The position numbers and the translations under genes are program-made. Shown one piece after another: positions 38,992 through 48,642 of a stretch of DNA of 64,000 nucleotides. How positions within the stretch are numbered: the stretch's first letter is position 1; each line of letters opens with the position of its first letter. The notes beneath the pieces are model-generated. The model was not told where the DNA came from, did no database searches, and was given only the letters and a program-made list of their open reading frames with translations. The stretch is from Chitinophagaceae bacterium (GTDB taxonomy: Bacteria; Bacteroidota; Bacteroidia; Chitinophagales; Chitinophagaceae): positions 1,488,001-1,552,000 of the forward strand of contig JADKHN010000001.1 of NCBI GenBank assembly GCA_016721725.1. The letters are read 5' to 3'.

Positions 38992-40536
38992 ATGCTCGTG
39001 AAAACATATGGCAGCGCCGTATATGGTGTGGAAGCCATTACCATAACCGTTGAGGTGAGTGTCAATAACCAGGGGAAGAATTATTATGTTGTCGGGTTGC
39101 CCGACAACGCGGTCAAGGAAAGCCTGCAAAGGGTGGAAAGCGCCATCAAGAGCAACCGCTTCTATATGCCCCGAACCAAGCTGGTGGTCAACCTGGCCCC
39201 CGCGGATATTCAGAAGAAAGGGACCGCTTTCGACCTGCCCATCGCCATCGGTACCCTGGGGGCAACGGACCAGATCATCAATCCGGAAAAACTGACCGAA
39301 TACATCATCATGGGCGAACTTAGTCTTGATGGTGAAGTTTGTCCGATCAAGGGCGCGCTCCCCATCGCCATACAGGCCCGCAGGGAACAGTTCAAAGGAT
39401 TGATCGTGCCCAAACAAAATGCCCGCGAGGCGGCGATGGTCAAGGACATCAATGTATATGCCGTAGGACATCTCAATGAAGTGATCGCTTTTTTCAAGGA
39501 TGAAAGCACCATTGAACCTACGGTGGTCAATACCCGGGAAGAATTCGCCCAGGCCCAAAGCGATTTCGACATAGACTTCGCGGATGTGAAAGGCCAGGAG
39601 AATATCAAAAGGGCCCTGGAGATCGCGGCGGCCGGCGGGCATAATGCCATCCTGATCGGCCCGCCGGGTGCCGGGAAGACCATGCTCGCCAAACGCCTAC
39701 CCACCATCCTTCCGCCCCTGAGCTTACAGGAAGCCCTGGAGACGACGAAGATCTATTCCGTTGCCGGGAAATTGCCGGAGAATACGACACTCATTTCCAA
39801 ACGTCCGTACCGTTCGCCCCATCATACCGTCAGCGACGCGGCTCTTGTCGGCGGCGGTGGCATACCCCAGCCCGGTGAGATATCGCTGGCGCATAACGGC
39901 GTTCTGTTCCTGGATGAACTGCCCGAATTCAAAAGAACGGTGCTGGAAGTGATGCGTCAACCGATGGAAGAAAGAAAGGTCACCATCTCCCGCGCCAAAG
40001 TGGCCTTTGATTTCCCGGCCAGTTTCATGCTCATCGCTTCCATGAACCCCTGCCCATGCGGATTCTTCAATCACCCTGAACGCGAATGCACCTGCCCGCC
40101 CGGCGCCGTGCAGAAATACCTGAACAAGATATCCGGCCCTTTGCTAGACCGTATTGACCTGCATGTGGAAGTGACGCCGGTGGCTTTCAGTGAACTGTCC
40201 TCCGTCCAGGTCTCTGAAAAAAGCAAAGCCATCCGGGAAAGAGTGGTTCGGGCAAGAGAGATACAGGATACCCGCTACAAGGACTGCGAAGGGGTTTATG
40301 CCAATGCCCAGATGAGCAGCAGGCAACTGAAGGAGATCTGCATGATCGGCACAACCGGTCAACAACTGCTTAAGACCGCCATGGAAAAACTCAACCTCTC
40401 CGCACGTGCTTATGACCGCATACTCAAAGTGAGCCGAACCATCGCCGACCTGGCGGGCAGTGATGATATTAAACCCGAGCACCTGGCTGAAGCGATACAG
40501 TACCGGAGCCTGGACCGGCAGGGCTGGGGGGGATGA
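38992..40536 (+). CDS. comM: ComM/YifB-family Mg-chelatase-like AAA+ ATPase
   Basis: 514 residues. The N-terminal part is the Lon-protease-like fold ('YGVEAITITVEVSVNNQGK', 'IMGELSLDGEVCPIKGALP'), the middle is AAA+ with Walker A 'LIGPPGAGKTMLAKRLP' and 'GVLFLDELPEFKRTVLEVMR' (Walker B), followed by a zinc-type 'CPCGFFNHPERECTC' and the C-terminal lid. ComM is a hexameric helicase that drives branch migration during integration of transformed DNA in other bacteria. No competence genes adjoin it here. Confidence 0.92.
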   Translation: MLVKTYGSAVYGVEAITITVEVSVNNQGKNYYVVGLPDNAVKESLQRVESAIKSNRFYMPRTKLVVNLAPADIQKKGTAFDLPIAIGTLGATDQIINPEKLTEYIIMGELSLDGEVCPIKGALPIAIQARREQFKGLIVPKQNAREAAMVKDINVYAVGHLNEVIAFFKDESTIEPTVVNTREEFAQAQSDFDIDFADVKGQENIKRALEIAAAGGHNAILIGPPGAGKTMLAKRLPTILPPLSLQEALETTKIYSVAGKLPENTTLISKRPYRSPHHTVSDAALVGGGGIPQPGEISLAHNGVLFLDELPEFKRTVLEVMRQPMEERKVTISRAKVAFDFPASFMLIASMNPCPCGFFNHPERECTCPPGAVQKYLNKISGPLLDRIDLHVEVTPVAFSELSSVQVSEKSKAIRERVVRAREIQDTRYKDCEGVYANAQMSSRQLKEICMIGTTGQQLLKTAMEKLNLSARAYDRILKVSRTIADLAGSDDIKPEHLAEAIQYRSLDRQGWGG

Positions 40537-40717
40537 CTCAGGGATCATTTAAAATGTGATTTTCAACAAGAAAACGGGTCATTCAAATCTGCTTGTAAAA
40601 GTTGCGACATTGATCTCCAGGAATTAAAGTCTTGCATGACTTTCCGTCATATTTTCCGAACTTGTACGATATTTGATACCTTGATCATCTTCGATCAATC
40701 AGACATAAACTATCGGC

Positions 40718-42508
40718 ATGAAAATATTACTCGGTTACCTCAAGCCTTATAAATGGCTGGTGATCCTCACCCTGACCCTGGCCTCCATCAATATCGGTTT
40801 TTCGCTCATCGACCCCATCCTGCTGGGCAAGATGATCAACCTGGCCAACGGGCATCAAAGCAGCCAGACGCCTTTTTCCTGGGACCGTTTCTTCAATTCC
40901 TTTTCCTGGAACAAGCCGGGCGTTTGGTTCCTGCTGGTCGCGTCCATTTCGGTCGCCATGGTCAGCCGGATCGCCAAGAATTTCCAGGATTATTTCCTGA
41001 ATGTCATCATCCAGAAATTCGGCGCGAAGGTCTTCACGGACGGACTGCAACATGCCATGAAACTGCCTTACCAGGAATTTGAGGACCAGCGCAGCGGTGA
41101 AACCCTCTCCGTGCTCACCAAAGTGAGGACCGACGTGGAGAAGTTCATGATCAATTTCATCAACATCCTGTTCGGGGTGATCGTGGGCGTGGTCTTCGTA
41201 TTCGTTTACGCCAGCGTATATATTCACTGGAGCGTTCCGGTGGCCTATGTAGTGGGGATCTTTGTACTGACCATGATCACGAACCTGCTGAGCAAGAAGA
41301 TCAAGATCATCCAAAAGAACATCGTTGGTCAAACCACGGCCCTCGCCGGTTCTACCACCGAATCCTTACGCAATATTGAATTAGTGAAAAGCCTGGGGCT
41401 TACCGCCCAGGAAGTGCAAAGGCTGAACAAGAACACCTATAAGATACTCGGACTGGAACTCACCAAGGTCAAACGCATCCGCAGCATCAGTTTCATCCAG
41501 GGCACCCTGGTGAATACCCTTCGCCAGGTGATCTTGTTCATTTTAATGTACCTCATTTTCAAAGACCGCATGGATGCCGGGCAACTGGTGACCATGCAGA
41601 TCTTTTCTTTCTTTGTATTTGGTCCCCTGCAGGAGATCGGCAATATCCTCTTGTCTTATCGGGAAGCCGAGGCTTCGCTTAATAACTTCCATAACCTGAT
41701 GATCAAGGCGCCGGAGCCGGAACCCGTCGATCCCAAACACCTGGGCAATATTGAAAACCTCTCGTTCAGCTCGGTGGCGTTCCAGCATCAGACAGCTTCT
41801 CAAAAAGCGATCAATAACATCAGTTTTGATGTACGGGTCGGTGAAACGGTGGCTTTTGTTGGTCCCAGCGGAAGCGGTAAATCCACTTTGATGAAACTCC
41901 TGGTGGGCTTGTACCGGCCGCAAGAGGGAAAGATATTGTACAATGGCCTGGATGAGAATGCCATCCGTTTTGATGACCTCCGGAACCAGATCGGTTTCGT
42001 TACCCAGGATACCAACCTGTTCAGTGGCACCATTCGCGAGAACCTCATGTTCGTCAACCCTTCCGCTACGGAAGAGGACCTGGATGATGTGCTTCGGAAA
42101 GCCAGTTGTACCAATTTGCTTGAACGCGCCGAAAAAGGCCTGGATACCATGATCGGGGAAGGCGGGTTGAAGTTATCAGGCGGAGAGAAGCAAAGGATCT
42201 CCATCGCCCGCGCCCTGCTTCGTAAGCCCCACCTGCTGATCTTCGATGAAGCCACATCGGCACTGGATTCGCTGACTGAAGAAGAGATCACCAATACGAT
42301 CCGGGACATCTCCTCCCAGAAAGAACAGATCACCATCCTGATCGCACACCGCCTGAGCACCATCATGCATGCCGACAGGATCTATGTACTGGAAAGAGGC
42401 GAAGTGGTGGAGACGGGCAATCATGAAAAATTACTCGCCGAAAAAGGACTCTATTACGCGATGTGGCGCCAGCAGATCGGCGAAAGGAAGAAACATTCCT
42501 CTGCCTGA
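40718..42508 (+). CDS. ABC transporter, fused permease and ATP-binding protein
   Basis: 596-residue half-transporter of the exporter (MsbA-like) type. Six membrane helices in about residues 15-310, with 'IQKNIVGQTTALAGSTTESL' as a coupling region, then the ATPase: Walker A 'GPSGSGKSTLMKLL', Q-loop 'QIGFVTQDTNLFSGTI', signature 'LSGGEKQRISIARALL', Walker B 'LLIFDEATSALD' and H-loop 'AHRLSTI'. Likely works as a homodimer to export a lipid, drug or peptide. No peptidase domain. Cargo cannot be deduced. Confidence 0.92.
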   Translation: MKILLGYLKPYKWLVILTLTLASINIGFSLIDPILLGKMINLANGHQSSQTPFSWDRFFNSFSWNKPGVWFLLVASISVAMVSRIAKNFQDYFLNVIIQKFGAKVFTDGLQHAMKLPYQEFEDQRSGETLSVLTKVRTDVEKFMINFINILFGVIVGVVFVFVYASVYIHWSVPVAYVVGIFVLTMITNLLSKKIKIIQKNIVGQTTALAGSTTESLRNIELVKSLGLTAQEVQRLNKNTYKILGLELTKVKRIRSISFIQGTLVNTLRQVILFILMYLIFKDRMDAGQLVTMQIFSFFVFGPLQEIGNILLSYREAEASLNNFHNLMIKAPEPEPVDPKHLGNIENLSFSSVAFQHQTASQKAINNISFDVRVGETVAFVGPSGSGKSTLMKLLVGLYRPQEGKILYNGLDENAIRFDDLRNQIGFVTQDTNLFSGTIRENLMFVNPSATEEDLDDVLRKASCTNLLERAEKGLDTMIGEGGLKLSGGEKQRISIARALLRKPHLLIFDEATSALDSLTEEEITNTIRDISSQKEQITILIAHRLSTIMHADRIYVLERGEVVETGNHEKLLAEKGLYYAMWRQQIGERKKHSSA

Positions 42509-42563
42509 TCTATACGATGAAAAATAGTTGAAATCCTGAACCAAAACATTAAACACCAAGATC

Positions 42564-42821
42564 ATGGACGCGATCGAACTGTTGGGCATGACCGCCGGGA
42601 CCATTTCCTCCATCACCTTCCTGCCGCAGGTGATCAAGACCTGGCAAACAAAATCGGCGAAAGACATTTCCCTGTGGATGTTCCTGCTGGTCACTCTCAG
42701 CGTGATACTCTGGCTCGTCTATGGCATTTTCCTCAAAAGCGTTCCCATCATCTATACCAACAGCGCGGTATTGCTCATGTCGCTGGTCATGCTGTATTTC
42801 AAATGGAAATTCGATAAGTGA
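42564..42821 (+). CDS. SemiSWEET-type sugar transporter
   Basis: 85 residues, three membrane helices, the length of bacterial SemiSWEETs, which dimerise to pass sugars through the membrane. The Pro-Gln of 'SSITFLPQVIKTWQTKSAKD' is the PQ-loop motif and 'SLWMFLLVTLSVILWLVYG' matches the second-third helix region. Starts 55 nt after the ABC exporter and may share its transcript. Confidence 0.88.
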   Translation: MDAIELLGMTAGTISSITFLPQVIKTWQTKSAKDISLWMFLLVTLSVILWLVYGIFLKSVPIIYTNSAVLLMSLVMLYFKWKFDK

Positions 42822-42828
42822 GTATGTT

Positions 42829-42935
42829 AACCACAGATGGCCACAGATTGAATTCGACAGATTAACACAGATTTCATTAATAATCCAATTTAACTGTGCC
42901 AATCTGTGTAACCAATTCTGTGGCCATCTGTGGTT
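42829..42935. repeat. 107-bp palindromic repeat
   Basis: Perfect 19-base arms (AACCACAGATGGCCACAGA at 42829-42847 and its complement at 42917-42935), with a nested inverted pair TTAACACAGATT / AATCTGTGTAA inside. It starts just after the SemiSWEET stop. Looks like a Bacteroidota mobile palindrome of the 'CCACAGAT' type. Confidence 0.85.
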
Positions 42936-42971
42936 ATATAATCTTTGCCAAAGGCAAAGTATTATAAAGTT

Positions 42972-42979
42972 TATCTTTG
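42972..42979 (+). promoter_or_regulatory. -7 box abutting the DUF983 gene
   Basis: TATCTTTG, 4 nt before the ATG at 42984; implies a leaderless mRNA. Confidence 0.65.
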
Positions 42980-42983
42980 TCCC

Positions 42984-43421
42984 ATGAACGACGGCCAAAG
43001 TCCCAAGCCCAATTACCTCTGGAGTATATTTACCATGAAATGTCCCCGGTGCAGACAGGGTCAGATGTTCAAAGACCATAATCCCTATGGCAGGCTAAGC
43101 CTGAAGCATATTTTCGACATGCCGGATCATTGCCCGGTATGCCGTCAGAAATACGAACTGGAGAATGGATTCTGGTATGGAACAGGATATGTCAGCTATG
43201 CCCTGGCGGTGGCCCTTTCGGTGACCACCTTTGTGGCCTGGCTCGTGCTGATCGGTGTTTCGGTTGATGATAACCGGATCTTCGCCTGGCTCATTTTCAA
43301 TATCGTCCTCTTGCTGCTCATTCAACCCTGGCTCATGCGGCTGAGCAGGGTCATCTACCTCTATTTTTTCGTGAGTTATGATCCGTATCACGAAAAGAAC
43401 AAGCCGAAGGAATTTGATTGA
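42984..43421 (+). CDS. DUF983 membrane protein
   Basis: 145 residues. A zinc-ribbon-like N-terminus with 'MKCPRCRQGQMF' and 'HCPVCRQKYELE' (two CxxC pairs) is followed by two membrane helices ('YALAVALSVTTFVAWLVLI', 'AWLIFNIVLLLLIQPWLM') and an aromatic tail. Family DUF983, function unknown, sometimes near cytochrome oxidase genes elsewhere. The ATG after the -7 box is preferred over a longer frame that would begin in the palindromic repeat region. Confidence 0.87.
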   Translation: MNDGQSPKPNYLWSIFTMKCPRCRQGQMFKDHNPYGRLSLKHIFDMPDHCPVCRQKYELENGFWYGTGYVSYALAVALSVTTFVAWLVLIGVSVDDNRIFAWLIFNIVLLLLIQPWLMRLSRVIYLYFFVSYDPYHEKNKPKEFD

Positions 43422-43443
43422 GGGTTCCCCGTTTTTATGAATA

Positions 43444-43887
43444 TCAGTCTTCCGGGTTCTTGAAAATATCCGTGAAGATGTTCTCCTTGCTGAGTTCTTC
43501 AATATCGCTCAGTTCCAGTTCAATGGCCCGGGTGCTTTTATTGATCTCCAGGAGTGAAAGCAGGATGGATAATAAAAGAAAGAGCAGGCTCCCCGCGAAG
43601 ATCCAATGCGCCATCGTCATCCAGTTCCGGTATATGACATACATGCACAGTACGCAACAGAGAAAACTCATCACGCCGAATCCCTGCATGTAACGGATGA
43701 GATTGAGACGGGAACGGATATTCCTGATCTGGTTGAGGATGTTCTTTTCTTTTTCACCCCGGTTGTATTCTTCATGCAGTTTACGCACCAGGGAGGCGAG
43801 TGACAAAAAGCGGTTCGTATAAGCCAGCATCAGCAACGTGATGGCCGGGAACAATAAGGCCGGGGTGTTAATGTTGATCTCGATCAT
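43444..43887 (-). CDS. DUF2721 membrane protein
   Basis: 147 residues with three hydrophobic segments: 'TPALLFPAITLLMLAYTNRF', 'MQGFGVMSFLCCVLCMYVIY' and 'WIFAGSLLFLLLSILLSLLE', plus 'QIRNIRSRLNLIRYM' between. This matches the DUF2721 family of bacterial membrane proteins, function unknown. Ends 'ELSDIEELSKENIF', an acidic cytosolic tail. Convergent with the DUF983 gene. Confidence 0.78.
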   Translation of the reverse strand: MIEININTPALLFPAITLLMLAYTNRFLSLASLVRKLHEEYNRGEKEKNILNQIRNIRSRLNLIRYMQGFGVMSFLCCVLCMYVIYRNWMTMAHWIFAGSLLFLLLSILLSLLEINKSTRAIELELSDIEELSKENIFTDIFKNPED

Positions 43888-44000
43888 GATTATTCGTAAA
43901 GTTAACTTTTAGGTTTTATGATCTTGAATGAGTGTTTCCATTGTAAAATGCATGCTGTATTTCTGGAAGCCCGGTCAGGTCATTTGCTAATTGTCAGTCA

Positions 44001-44034
44001 GAGCTTGTCGAAGACCTGAGTTTGTCGAAGACCG
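44001..44034. repeat. Two 17-bp direct repeats
   Basis: GAGCTTGTCGAAGACCT and GAGTTTGTCGAAGACCG side by side, just after the PAP2 stop codon; of the CTTCGACAAGCTC type found between genes in many bacteria. Confidence 0.7.
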
Positions 44035-44035
44035 G

Positions 44036-44641
44036 TCATTTTTTCGCTCTTCTTTTCTCCATCCATTTTTGAAACTTCCAGCTCAGCCAGGCACTGCCCG
44101 CACCCACTACGGCGCCAGCCAGTACATCGCTCGGATAATGCACGCCCTGGTACATGCGGGCCCAGGCCACGCTGCCGGCGAACAGGTAGGACGGCGCGAT
44201 GAGATACCATTTGCGGTAACGCAGGGCAACGGAAGTGGCCAGCTCAAATGCCGCTGAAGTATGTCCTGAAGGGAAAGACAGCCCTCCGCTTTCATCATCC
44301 CTTTTTACAATATAGGAATAAGTTTCAAAGGGCCGCTTCCGGTCTACCAGGTGCTTGACCGACGTGGTGATGATGGCAGAAGTCACATAACCGGCCGCCA
44401 TGTAAAGGGCGTCCCTTTTCAGTTTGTTATCATGGGTGATGAACCCGGTAATGGCGATACCGGCCGGCACGGCGATGCTCAATGCCGTTACCGATGAGGC
44501 GTTGAGCTCGAGGTATTTATTTTTGAAATTGGTCTCATGCCGGTTGATCGGTTTGAGTAATTCCACATCCAGAGTGGGTGTTTGCCCGGAAGAGGTCAGA
44601 ACGAGCATATGCATGAACAACAGGATCGCCACTCTTGCCAT
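44036..44641 (-). CDS. PAP2-family phosphatase
   Basis: 201 residues, signal or first helix then membrane helices. The three PAP2 motifs are visible: 'KHLVDRKRPFE' (KxxxxxxRP), 'LSFPSGHTSAAFE' (PSGH) and 'ARMYQGVHYPSDVLAG' (R…HxxxD). It would remove phosphate from a lipid such as undecaprenyl pyrophosphate or phosphatidate at the outer face of the membrane. Stands alone, divergent from the PepSY gene (57 bp apart). Confidence 0.9.
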   Translation of the reverse strand: MARVAILLFMHMLVLTSSGQTPTLDVELLKPINRHETNFKNKYLELNASSVTALSIAVPAGIAITGFITHDNKLKRDALYMAAGYVTSAIITTSVKHLVDRKRPFETYSYIVKRDDESGGLSFPSGHTSAAFELATSVALRYRKWYLIAPSYLFAGSVAWARMYQGVHYPSDVLAGAVVGAGSAWLSWKFQKWMEKRRAKK

Positions 44642-44698
44642 TGAAACAGGTTTATGGTTTATATTGCAAGATAAACCAAAGCCAACTTAATTGCCCTG

Positions 44699-45748
44699 AT
44701 GAATAAAGGCCTGCTTTTTAAACTCCATATGTTCACCGGTCTTGTCTCCGGTGTTTTTATTTTCATTATCTGCCTTTCCGGTTCCCTATTGGTCTTTCAT
44801 GCCAACTATAACCATATGCTTCAGCCGGCAGTTGAAGTCAGTGACCAGCCGCTGCTCACCCTCGACAGCGCCTATTCTTCGGTGAAGCGGAACTACCCCA
44901 AAGCACAGATCAGTCATGGTGAACTCCCCGGTTCTGTGAATGAACCTTTTGTGTTTAACCTTTACGATTCCGTTTATCAGAGCGGTTCTAAAACTTTCCC
45001 CGTTTTCGTTCACCCTCAAACGGGTGTAACAATGGGCTTTGTGCCAAACCGTCTGTCCTTCATGAACTGGCTGTCGGTATTGCACAGTTCCTTTCATGCC
45101 GGAAAAAAAGGGGAATGGTTACTGGGACTGATGGCCGGGCTCTTTTTGCTGAGCCTCATATCGGGCTGCATTCTTTACCGGCACTCTGTATTCGATACCC
45201 TGCTTTTCAGGAAACCGATCTGCCGGAAAGGAAACCTTCACCAGGTCATTGGCACCTGGGCCCTGCTCTTCAACCTGGTGATGGGCATAACGGGTTTCTG
45301 GATGCAGCGTTATGTTTTTAAAAGTTCATTCTATCAATCATCTGATTATAAAACTATCTTGACCCCTTCCCCTTCTTTGTCTTACAATTTTGATTCTGCT
45401 TATCAACGGATCCGGGAAAAATACCCCGACTTCACCGGACGCGTGGTTTATTTTGCCCAGTCATCCAAAGGCAAGACCGCCGTTTACGGAAGCAACCGGT
45501 TCAATTCCTTCATCCACTCAAAAAAATTCGCCGATGCGGTGATGCTGGACAGCGCCGGCCAAATCGCCCGGACCGCTTTTGTGAACGAGATCGATGCCGA
45601 TAGCCGGTTTGATATCATCAATGCCCAGGTTCATTACGGTCAGTTTGGTGGCTTGCCGGTAAAGATCATCTATGGACTGTTTGGTATGACCGGAGCTTTG
45701 CTGAGCATCACCGGGTTCGTCCTATGGTTCCGCAGAAAAAAGCATTGA
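44699..45748 (+). CDS. PepSY-associated transmembrane protein
   Basis: 349 residues with four membrane helices: 'LVSGVFIFIICLSGSLLVF' near the N-terminus, 'LLGLMAGLFLLSLISGCIL', 'VIGTWALLFNLVMGITGFW' and a last 'LFGMTGALLSITGFVLWF' followed by 'RRKKH'. 'HMFTGLVSG' and 'LHSSFHAGKKGEWLLGL' hold the His residues typical of the family, which is linked to ferric-siderophore reduction or metal uptake. Its 3' end meets that of a TonB receptor on the other strand, 18 bp away. Confidence 0.87.
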   Translation: MNKGLLFKLHMFTGLVSGVFIFIICLSGSLLVFHANYNHMLQPAVEVSDQPLLTLDSAYSSVKRNYPKAQISHGELPGSVNEPFVFNLYDSVYQSGSKTFPVFVHPQTGVTMGFVPNRLSFMNWLSVLHSSFHAGKKGEWLLGLMAGLFLLSLISGCILYRHSVFDTLLFRKPICRKGNLHQVIGTWALLFNLVMGITGFWMQRYVFKSSFYQSSDYKTILTPSPSLSYNFDSAYQRIREKYPDFTGRVVYFAQSSKGKTAVYGSNRFNSFIHSKKFADAVMLDSAGQIARTAFVNEIDADSRFDIINAQVHYGQFGGLPVKIIYGLFGMTGALLSITGFVLWFRRKKH

Positions 45749-45766
45749 CAGCGACGAAGTACGGTC

Positions 45767-48208
45767 TTAGTACTTCACCCATTGGTAACTGATGGGGATA
45801 TTCAGTTTAAGACTGAAATTCCGGCCCATGTTGAAAACGCCTTTTCTGCCGGTAGCCAGATTCTCAGAAGCGTATTTAAGCCGGCTCAGGTGATTCTGGT
45901 AAGCCACATCTCCCAGGTTGATGGCACTGAAGCCCAGGCTGAAAAGGGTTCTGCCTTTTTTTGTAGTGAGATCCGCACCGATACCGCCATTCAGTAAACA
46001 GTATCCTTTTGTTTCAGTCTCGGTGTTGTAAGCGGAGAACACCTGTTTCTTTGAAAAGGTATTATTGATCTCGAAGCTGATATAAAAATTGCGGATCCAT
46101 TTATCCAACCGGTTAAAACTTCCCCTGAATTCAGTATTCAGTTTAGTGGCCGGAATGAAAGGCATGTTGTGATCATTTTCGATGGCATCCGGAAAACGAC
46201 CGTCAACCAGTGAGAAAGTATTCAGGATATGCAGCCAGTCCAGCGGATGAGGATGGATGTCCAGCGTGGCTTCCAGCCCGGCCATGGTCGCTTTGCGCTG
46301 GTCGAACTGAAAGGCGGAAAGGTTTTGCCCGTTTACAGTCACCAGGGAATCGCCGCCACCGGTTGATTGTAATTTCCGGTAAAAAATAAAATGGCTGAAC
46401 CGGTTATAAAAAGCAGAGATGCCCAGCGAGATGTGTTCGGCGTTATATTCAAGTCCCGCGTCAAACTGCAGGCTGGTCTCGCTTCTTAAACCACGGCTTC
46501 CATATTCATAACGCAATGTGCCTTCATGTGCTCCATGGGAAGCGAGTTCCGAAAGACTTGGCGCCCGGAAGCCCCGGGCCATGTTGATCTTCAGGTTAAT
46601 GGTTTCTGTTAACTGCGCGGCCATGCCCAGACTTCCTGAAAAATTGGAATAATTCTTTTTGAAAGCCAGCCCTTTGATTTGATTTCCATCCAGCAGATCC
46701 CCGGAGTTGATCATTCGGTTGTCGTAACGTAAGCCACCGCTGAAAGTCATTTTGCCAATGGATTTCTGTGTGTAAATATAAATGCCGAGGTCAAAGAGCC
46801 GGTAATCCGGGATCAGTTGTTCAACACCCTTGTTTTTGTTTTGCTGAATCATGCCGTTGAGGCCGATGGAATTCTTCCATCCCTTGTTTTCGGCGAAATG
46901 AAATTGCGCGGTATAGGTGATTGTCCTGAGATCGAAGTAAAGCGAACGTTCTGCGGGATCATCCGCATTGCCGAATTCTTCGCGTTGGTTTTGCTGATAA
47001 CCCAGGTTCAGTTTAAGGCTGTTCCTGTTCAGTTTGATGTTATTGTCGGAGGCGATCTTGAAATGCCTGATCTGCTGGTAGGGGATCATCGGTTCGGTGG
47101 AACTGAAATCCCGCCCGCTTGCTGGGACTTCATTTCCACCCGGCAGGACCTTGATGAAACGGCCATTCGCGTCGCGTTCACCTTCGATCAGTCCGGCCCT
47201 GAGATTGAAACGGCTCACCAGTAAATGGCTGAATCCCCACTTTCCGTTATAGCCGACATAGCCGCCCAGGTTATTCTCCCGGAATTTGGAATTGAAGACC
47301 CGGCCATCATATCGGTTCCGGTAATCAGCCGCTGCTTTATTGGAGCTGTAGAGGTTCCAGTTGAAACCGTTCAGGTTGGCGCCGATGTTGGCGTTAAGGG
47401 TCCGCAGATTGTTGTTGGATTGATAGTTGCCCGAGATATTGGCTTTGAGGGAATTCATGGGCAAGGGTACATTGGTGATGATATTGACCACACCCGCCAT
47501 GGCATCGCTGCCATAAATGATGGATGCCGGTCCTTTCAGCAATTCGATCTTGTTCACACTGGCCTCATCGATCTCAATGCCGTGCTCATCACCCCATTGC
47601 TGGCCTTCCTGACGAACGCCGTCATTGATGGTCAGTACCCGGTTGTAACTCAATCCCCGGATCACCGGTTTTGAAATGGCCGGACCCGTGGCGAGGGTGG
47701 ATACGCCCCCGATCCGGATCAGTGATTCAATGATATTGGAAGAAGGGTTGTGAAAAAAATCGGTCTTACCCAAAACCGAAACGGCAAAAGGTACTTTCTT
47801 CAATTGCGTGGCCCCGGTGACCCCGGTAACGATCACGGCGTTATTTTCAATGATCGATCCGCTGAGTATGAAATCCCTCCGGGTATCATTCACGATGTCT
47901 ATATTTTCAATCACCGTGTTATAACCGATATGCGAGATCTCCACGAGGTGTTTCCCTTCGGGAATATTCCGGATCATGAAATTTCCGTAAACGTCTGAAG
48001 AACTGCCCGACCTGATGTCAACGATCAGCACAGAAGCACCCTGGATGGGAGCTCCTGTTTTAGCATCGGTGATCCGTCCCGAAAAACTGCCTGTCAGTTT
48101 ATGTATACTAAAAGGAGAAGAACTGGTGGCAAGTTCACGTGCTGTGCTCTCCACAGCAGAATTCAATATAAAGAGCAGCAATAAAATGAAAGTGAATTTC
48201 GGTCTCAT
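45767..48208 (-). CDS. TonB-dependent receptor, probably for a metal or metal chelate
   Basis: 813 residues. Signal peptide, a carboxypeptidase-like regulatory domain ('GSFSGRITDAKTGAPIQGAS', 'HLVEISHIGYNTVIE'), a plug with 'VPFAVSVLGKTDFF', 'PVIRGLSYNRVLTINDGVRQ' and 'LLKGPASIIYGSDAMAGVV', then the 22-strand barrel ending 'NFSLKLNIPISYQWVKY'. Segments such as 'SHGAHEGTLRYEYGS' with His residues recall the zinc/heavy-metal receptor group (ZnuD-like), so metal uptake is likely; exact cargo is inference. Start at MRPKFTFILL; the longer frame adds 22 residues without a signal. Follows the small His-rich gene (92 nt gap). Confidence 0.88.
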   Translation of the reverse strand: MRPKFTFILLLLFILNSAVESTARELATSSSPFSIHKLTGSFSGRITDAKTGAPIQGASVLIVDIRSGSSSDVYGNFMIRNIPEGKHLVEISHIGYNTVIENIDIVNDTRRDFILSGSIIENNAVIVTGVTGATQLKKVPFAVSVLGKTDFFHNPSSNIIESLIRIGGVSTLATGPAISKPVIRGLSYNRVLTINDGVRQEGQQWGDEHGIEIDEASVNKIELLKGPASIIYGSDAMAGVVNIITNVPLPMNSLKANISGNYQSNNNLRTLNANIGANLNGFNWNLYSSNKAAADYRNRYDGRVFNSKFRENNLGGYVGYNGKWGFSHLLVSRFNLRAGLIEGERDANGRFIKVLPGGNEVPASGRDFSSTEPMIPYQQIRHFKIASDNNIKLNRNSLKLNLGYQQNQREEFGNADDPAERSLYFDLRTITYTAQFHFAENKGWKNSIGLNGMIQQNKNKGVEQLIPDYRLFDLGIYIYTQKSIGKMTFSGGLRYDNRMINSGDLLDGNQIKGLAFKKNYSNFSGSLGMAAQLTETINLKINMARGFRAPSLSELASHGAHEGTLRYEYGSRGLRSETSLQFDAGLEYNAEHISLGISAFYNRFSHFIFYRKLQSTGGGDSLVTVNGQNLSAFQFDQRKATMAGLEATLDIHPHPLDWLHILNTFSLVDGRFPDAIENDHNMPFIPATKLNTEFRGSFNRLDKWIRNFYISFEINNTFSKKQVFSAYNTETETKGYCLLNGGIGADLTTKKGRTLFSLGFSAINLGDVAYQNHLSRLKYASENLATGRKGVFNMGRNFSLKLNIPISYQWVKY

Positions 48209-48300
48209 ACATTTTTTCTTATGTTGGAAAACGGGAAGTCCCGGTATTTGATTACCGTTCAGTTCATGCCACACAGGTCTGCCCTAAGGCAAAAAGTGGC

Positions 48301-48639
48301 TTAGCTGGTTACTGGCGGACCGCGTAAAGAAAAAAGAAATGGAGAAGCCGAGCGATAAGCGCTTTGAAGTCTTTCGGTTTGCGCTGGATAGTGAGCATCC
48401 CTTTTCAGTAGACAGGGATCCAAAAAAGCCGTGAATGGGGATTCCGCTACGATTTGGTCGGTAGGGCAATGGGTTAAAACATGACTGATGTGCTGTTGGT
48501 CATTGGACGGGATAACGCCCCGGGAATCCTCATGCGAAGCGAACCATTGGTGTAAATAATACCTGGGCGTAATGCTGAAACTGAACAGGAACAGCAACAC
48601 GATACCGGTAAAAGTTCTTATGACGGGAAGCGGTTTCAA
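48301..48639 (-). CDS. Small exported His-rich protein upstream of the TonB receptor
   Basis: 112 residues. The N-terminal hydrophobic helix ('TFTGIVLLFLFSFSITP') is followed by a His/Cys-containing part ('YLHQWFASHEDSRG', 'QQHISHVLTHCPTDQIVAES') and an end 'SLRGPPVTS'. Not a known enzyme. The His and Cys residues and its place at the head of the receptor operon suggest a periplasmic metal-binding helper; this is inference. A TATATTTG box and a TTGTTACAA palindrome lie just upstream. Confidence 0.7.
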   Translation of the reverse strand: MKPLPVIRTFTGIVLLFLFSFSITPRYYLHQWFASHEDSRGVIPSNDQQHISHVLTHCPTDQIVAESPFTAFLDPCLLKRDAHYPAQTERLQSAYRSASPFLFSLRGPPVTS

Positions 48640-48642
48640 TAT

